NCBI GenBank assembly: GCA_000733355.1 | Contig: JNVV01000116.1 | Coordinates: 1 to 12,492 of the forward strand | Direction of reading: 5' to 3' | Origin: Falciphora oryzae | Lineage: Eukaryota > Ascomycota > Sordariomycetes > Magnaporthales > Magnaporthaceae | DNA: 12,492 bases | In this document: in pieces, positions 11,188-12,492 of the stretch | How the letters are laid out: each line of letters opens with the position of its first letter | Numbering within the stretch: the first letter of the stretch is position 1 | Notes under the pieces: generated by a model | What the model saw: the letters and a program-made list of their open reading frames with translations, nothing else | The model's database searches: none | What the model was told of the DNA's origin: nothing | Position numbers and translations under genes: made by a program

Positions 11188-12492
11188 TCACGCCTCCTTG
11201 GTGTACTTGGAGCGCATCCGCCAGCGCGGCCCGTACTGCATGATCAGGATCGGGACAGGCGTGACGGCCAGGCTGACGGCCGCGAGTACCGTGAACCCCC
11301 AGCCCCATCCAAGGTACCCGGCAAGGGGCGCGGCCGTCAGCGGCAGGAACGTGCCCGTGAGGCAGCGGCTGACCATGACGGCCGTCAGCGCCGACGCCGA
11401 GTACTCGCCGAACGCGTCCACCACGTACGCCATCACAGGCATGCTGCAGATAAGGAGCGAGAAGCCGACGCCGCCGCTTGCGACCAGGAGCACGGGCAGC
11501 GGCGCCCGCAGCTCCGCCGCCCACCCGTAAAGCGCGATCGACACCGGCATGGCCAGCGAACCGGCCGCCGCGATGGGGAGCCGGTACTCGGGCCGCCCCA
11601 CGCCGTCGTTGGCGTCGCGGAGCCGCACATAAAGTCGGTCGAGGGTCTGGTTGAGGATAAAGAGTGCCACAAAGGTACCGCCGCCTGTGTTGGGAGGTTG
11701 TTAGCTTGCTTTTCCCTCCCGTGCGATTCGGGGGAATACGACGGCCATGTTTTCCCATTGGGTAAGCAAGACGGGGAATACTAACTAAAGACCAGGAGAG
11801 AGGCGCCCGTCTGTGCGGGGGATAGCCCGTACAAGGTATCCAGGATGACCGGAAGCGAAACCGATATGATGTAGAAATAAGCGTAGCCCAGAGAGTTGAA
11901 CAGCGCGACGGCAATCAGGACTCCCGACCCGGCCCAAACGATCGCCGGTCGCATGATGGCCTCTGCCAGCTTGCCCGCCTCGTGAGCCTCATCCTTGGAA
12001 TCATCAGTAGGCAGCCCCGTAGCGACAGCTCCGTAGTCGGACACATGCTCGCCCGTCGCCCGTCGCTTCATCCCCCCTTCCCGCCGGGCCCGCGCCGCCT
12101 TGCCCCTTAGAATGACCGGCCTGTACGTCTCTCGCAGGAGCAGCATCAGCAGCACCTCGCACGCGGCCGCAAGCCCCGCGCTGAACCAAACGACGGTCCG
12201 CCAGCCCAGGGTCTGGGCGACGGCGCCGCTGATGGCGGGGCCGATGGCGCCGCCCAGCAGCGGGGCGAGCATGCATGCGCTCATGGCGGCGCCGCGCCCC
12301 TCCCGCGGGAACATGTCGCCGACGATGGCCGGGCTGAGCACGTTGGAGGCGACGGCGAGGCCCGTGAGGGCGCGCGCGCCGATGAAGAGGTCGGTGCGGT
12401 GGCACAGCGCGGCCAGGACCGTCGCGGCCACGAAGAGGCAGTTGGCCGCGTTCAGCACGGGCCAGCGGCCGTGCATCTCGGACAGCGGCGCG
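11188..12492 (-). CDS. MFS drug:H+ antiporter-type transporter (DHA1 family), C-terminal part, two exons in window
   Basis: A membrane transporter, likely proton-coupled export of drugs or small metabolites at the plasma membrane. The window begins within the conserved loop between membrane segments 2 and 3 (APLSEMHGRWPVLN, the MFS motif A), so the N-terminus with two segments lies outside. Exon 12492-11786 carries segments 3-7, including motif C in segment 5 (GAIGPAISGAVAQ) and the long Arg/Lys-rich central loop after RETYRPVIL. A 101-bp intron follows (donor GTTAGT at 11785, branch GCTAAC, acceptor CACAG at 11685), joined in phase 1. Exon 11684-11188 carries the remaining segments, among them the GWGWGFTVLAAVSLAVTPVP stretch, and ends RSKYTKEA at the TGA of 11188-11190. 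The visible frame is intact. The substrate cannot be inferred; a dehydrogenase relic lies next downstream, so the two may once have worked together. The pogo element now starts 43 bp beyond the stop, within the likely 3' untranslated region. Confidence 0.92.

Noticed and set aside
11072..11914. 280-codon minus frame across the transporter exon and intron
   Set aside because: It runs through the 101-bp intron and the pogo end repeat in a frame rich in Arg/Ala/Gly; the true frame shows membrane segments and the MFS motifs.

Overview
The window looks like a piece of a filamentous ascomycete genome (Pezizomycotina, probably Sordariomycetes). The evidence is short spliceosomal introns with GT..AG ends and CTAAC/CTGAT-like branch sites, GC-rich host exons beside AT-richer non-coding DNA, GGTACCTAGGTA-type promoter repeats, Fot1/pogo and PIF/Harbinger transposons, and two possible CAA-to-TAA stop codons of the kind produced by RIP (repeat-induced point mutation). 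No species can be named from the sequence alone.

Layout from left to right. Bases 1-276 are the C-terminal end of a pogo-like transposase cut by the window edge. Bases 381-1530 carry no gene I can support. A small nuclear gene for a mitochondrial protein starts at 1856, and its second and last exon lies 4.4 kb away at 6411-6658. The intron between them holds a nested stack. A retroposon beginning with a tRNA-like head and ending in a TAAA/CATA tail (2029-6334) is flanked by the 14-bp direct repeat TACCCATTCTTCTT. That retroposon is itself split by a complete PIF/Harbinger DNA transposon (2541-6055, perfect 45-bp inverted ends, TAA target duplication). Removing both insertions leaves an ordinary 114-bp intron, which supports the whole reconstruction.

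The Harbinger element has the usual two genes in convergent orientation: a DDE transposase broken by one in-frame TAA, and an intact Myb/SANT-like protein. They are separated by a 15-bp-arm stem-loop.

Right of the mitochondrial gene, about 1 kb has no recognisable gene. Next comes the relic of a short-chain dehydrogenase (7617-8219, minus strand), with an in-frame stop, an unreadable nucleotide-binding motif and no active site. A full-length Fot1/pogo element (8312-11144, perfect 88-bp inverted ends, TA target duplication) with an apparently intact two-exon transposase separates this relic from a DHA1-type major facilitator transporter gene (11188 to beyond the right edge). Before the pogo insertion, the dehydrogenase and transporter sat head-to-tail on the minus strand about 130 bp apart.

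The most unusual object is the retroposon: about 788 bp once the Harbinger copy is removed, with a tRNA-like head, hairpins built on CCGATAAGG, and precise target duplications inside a host intron. I do not recognise it as a described family.
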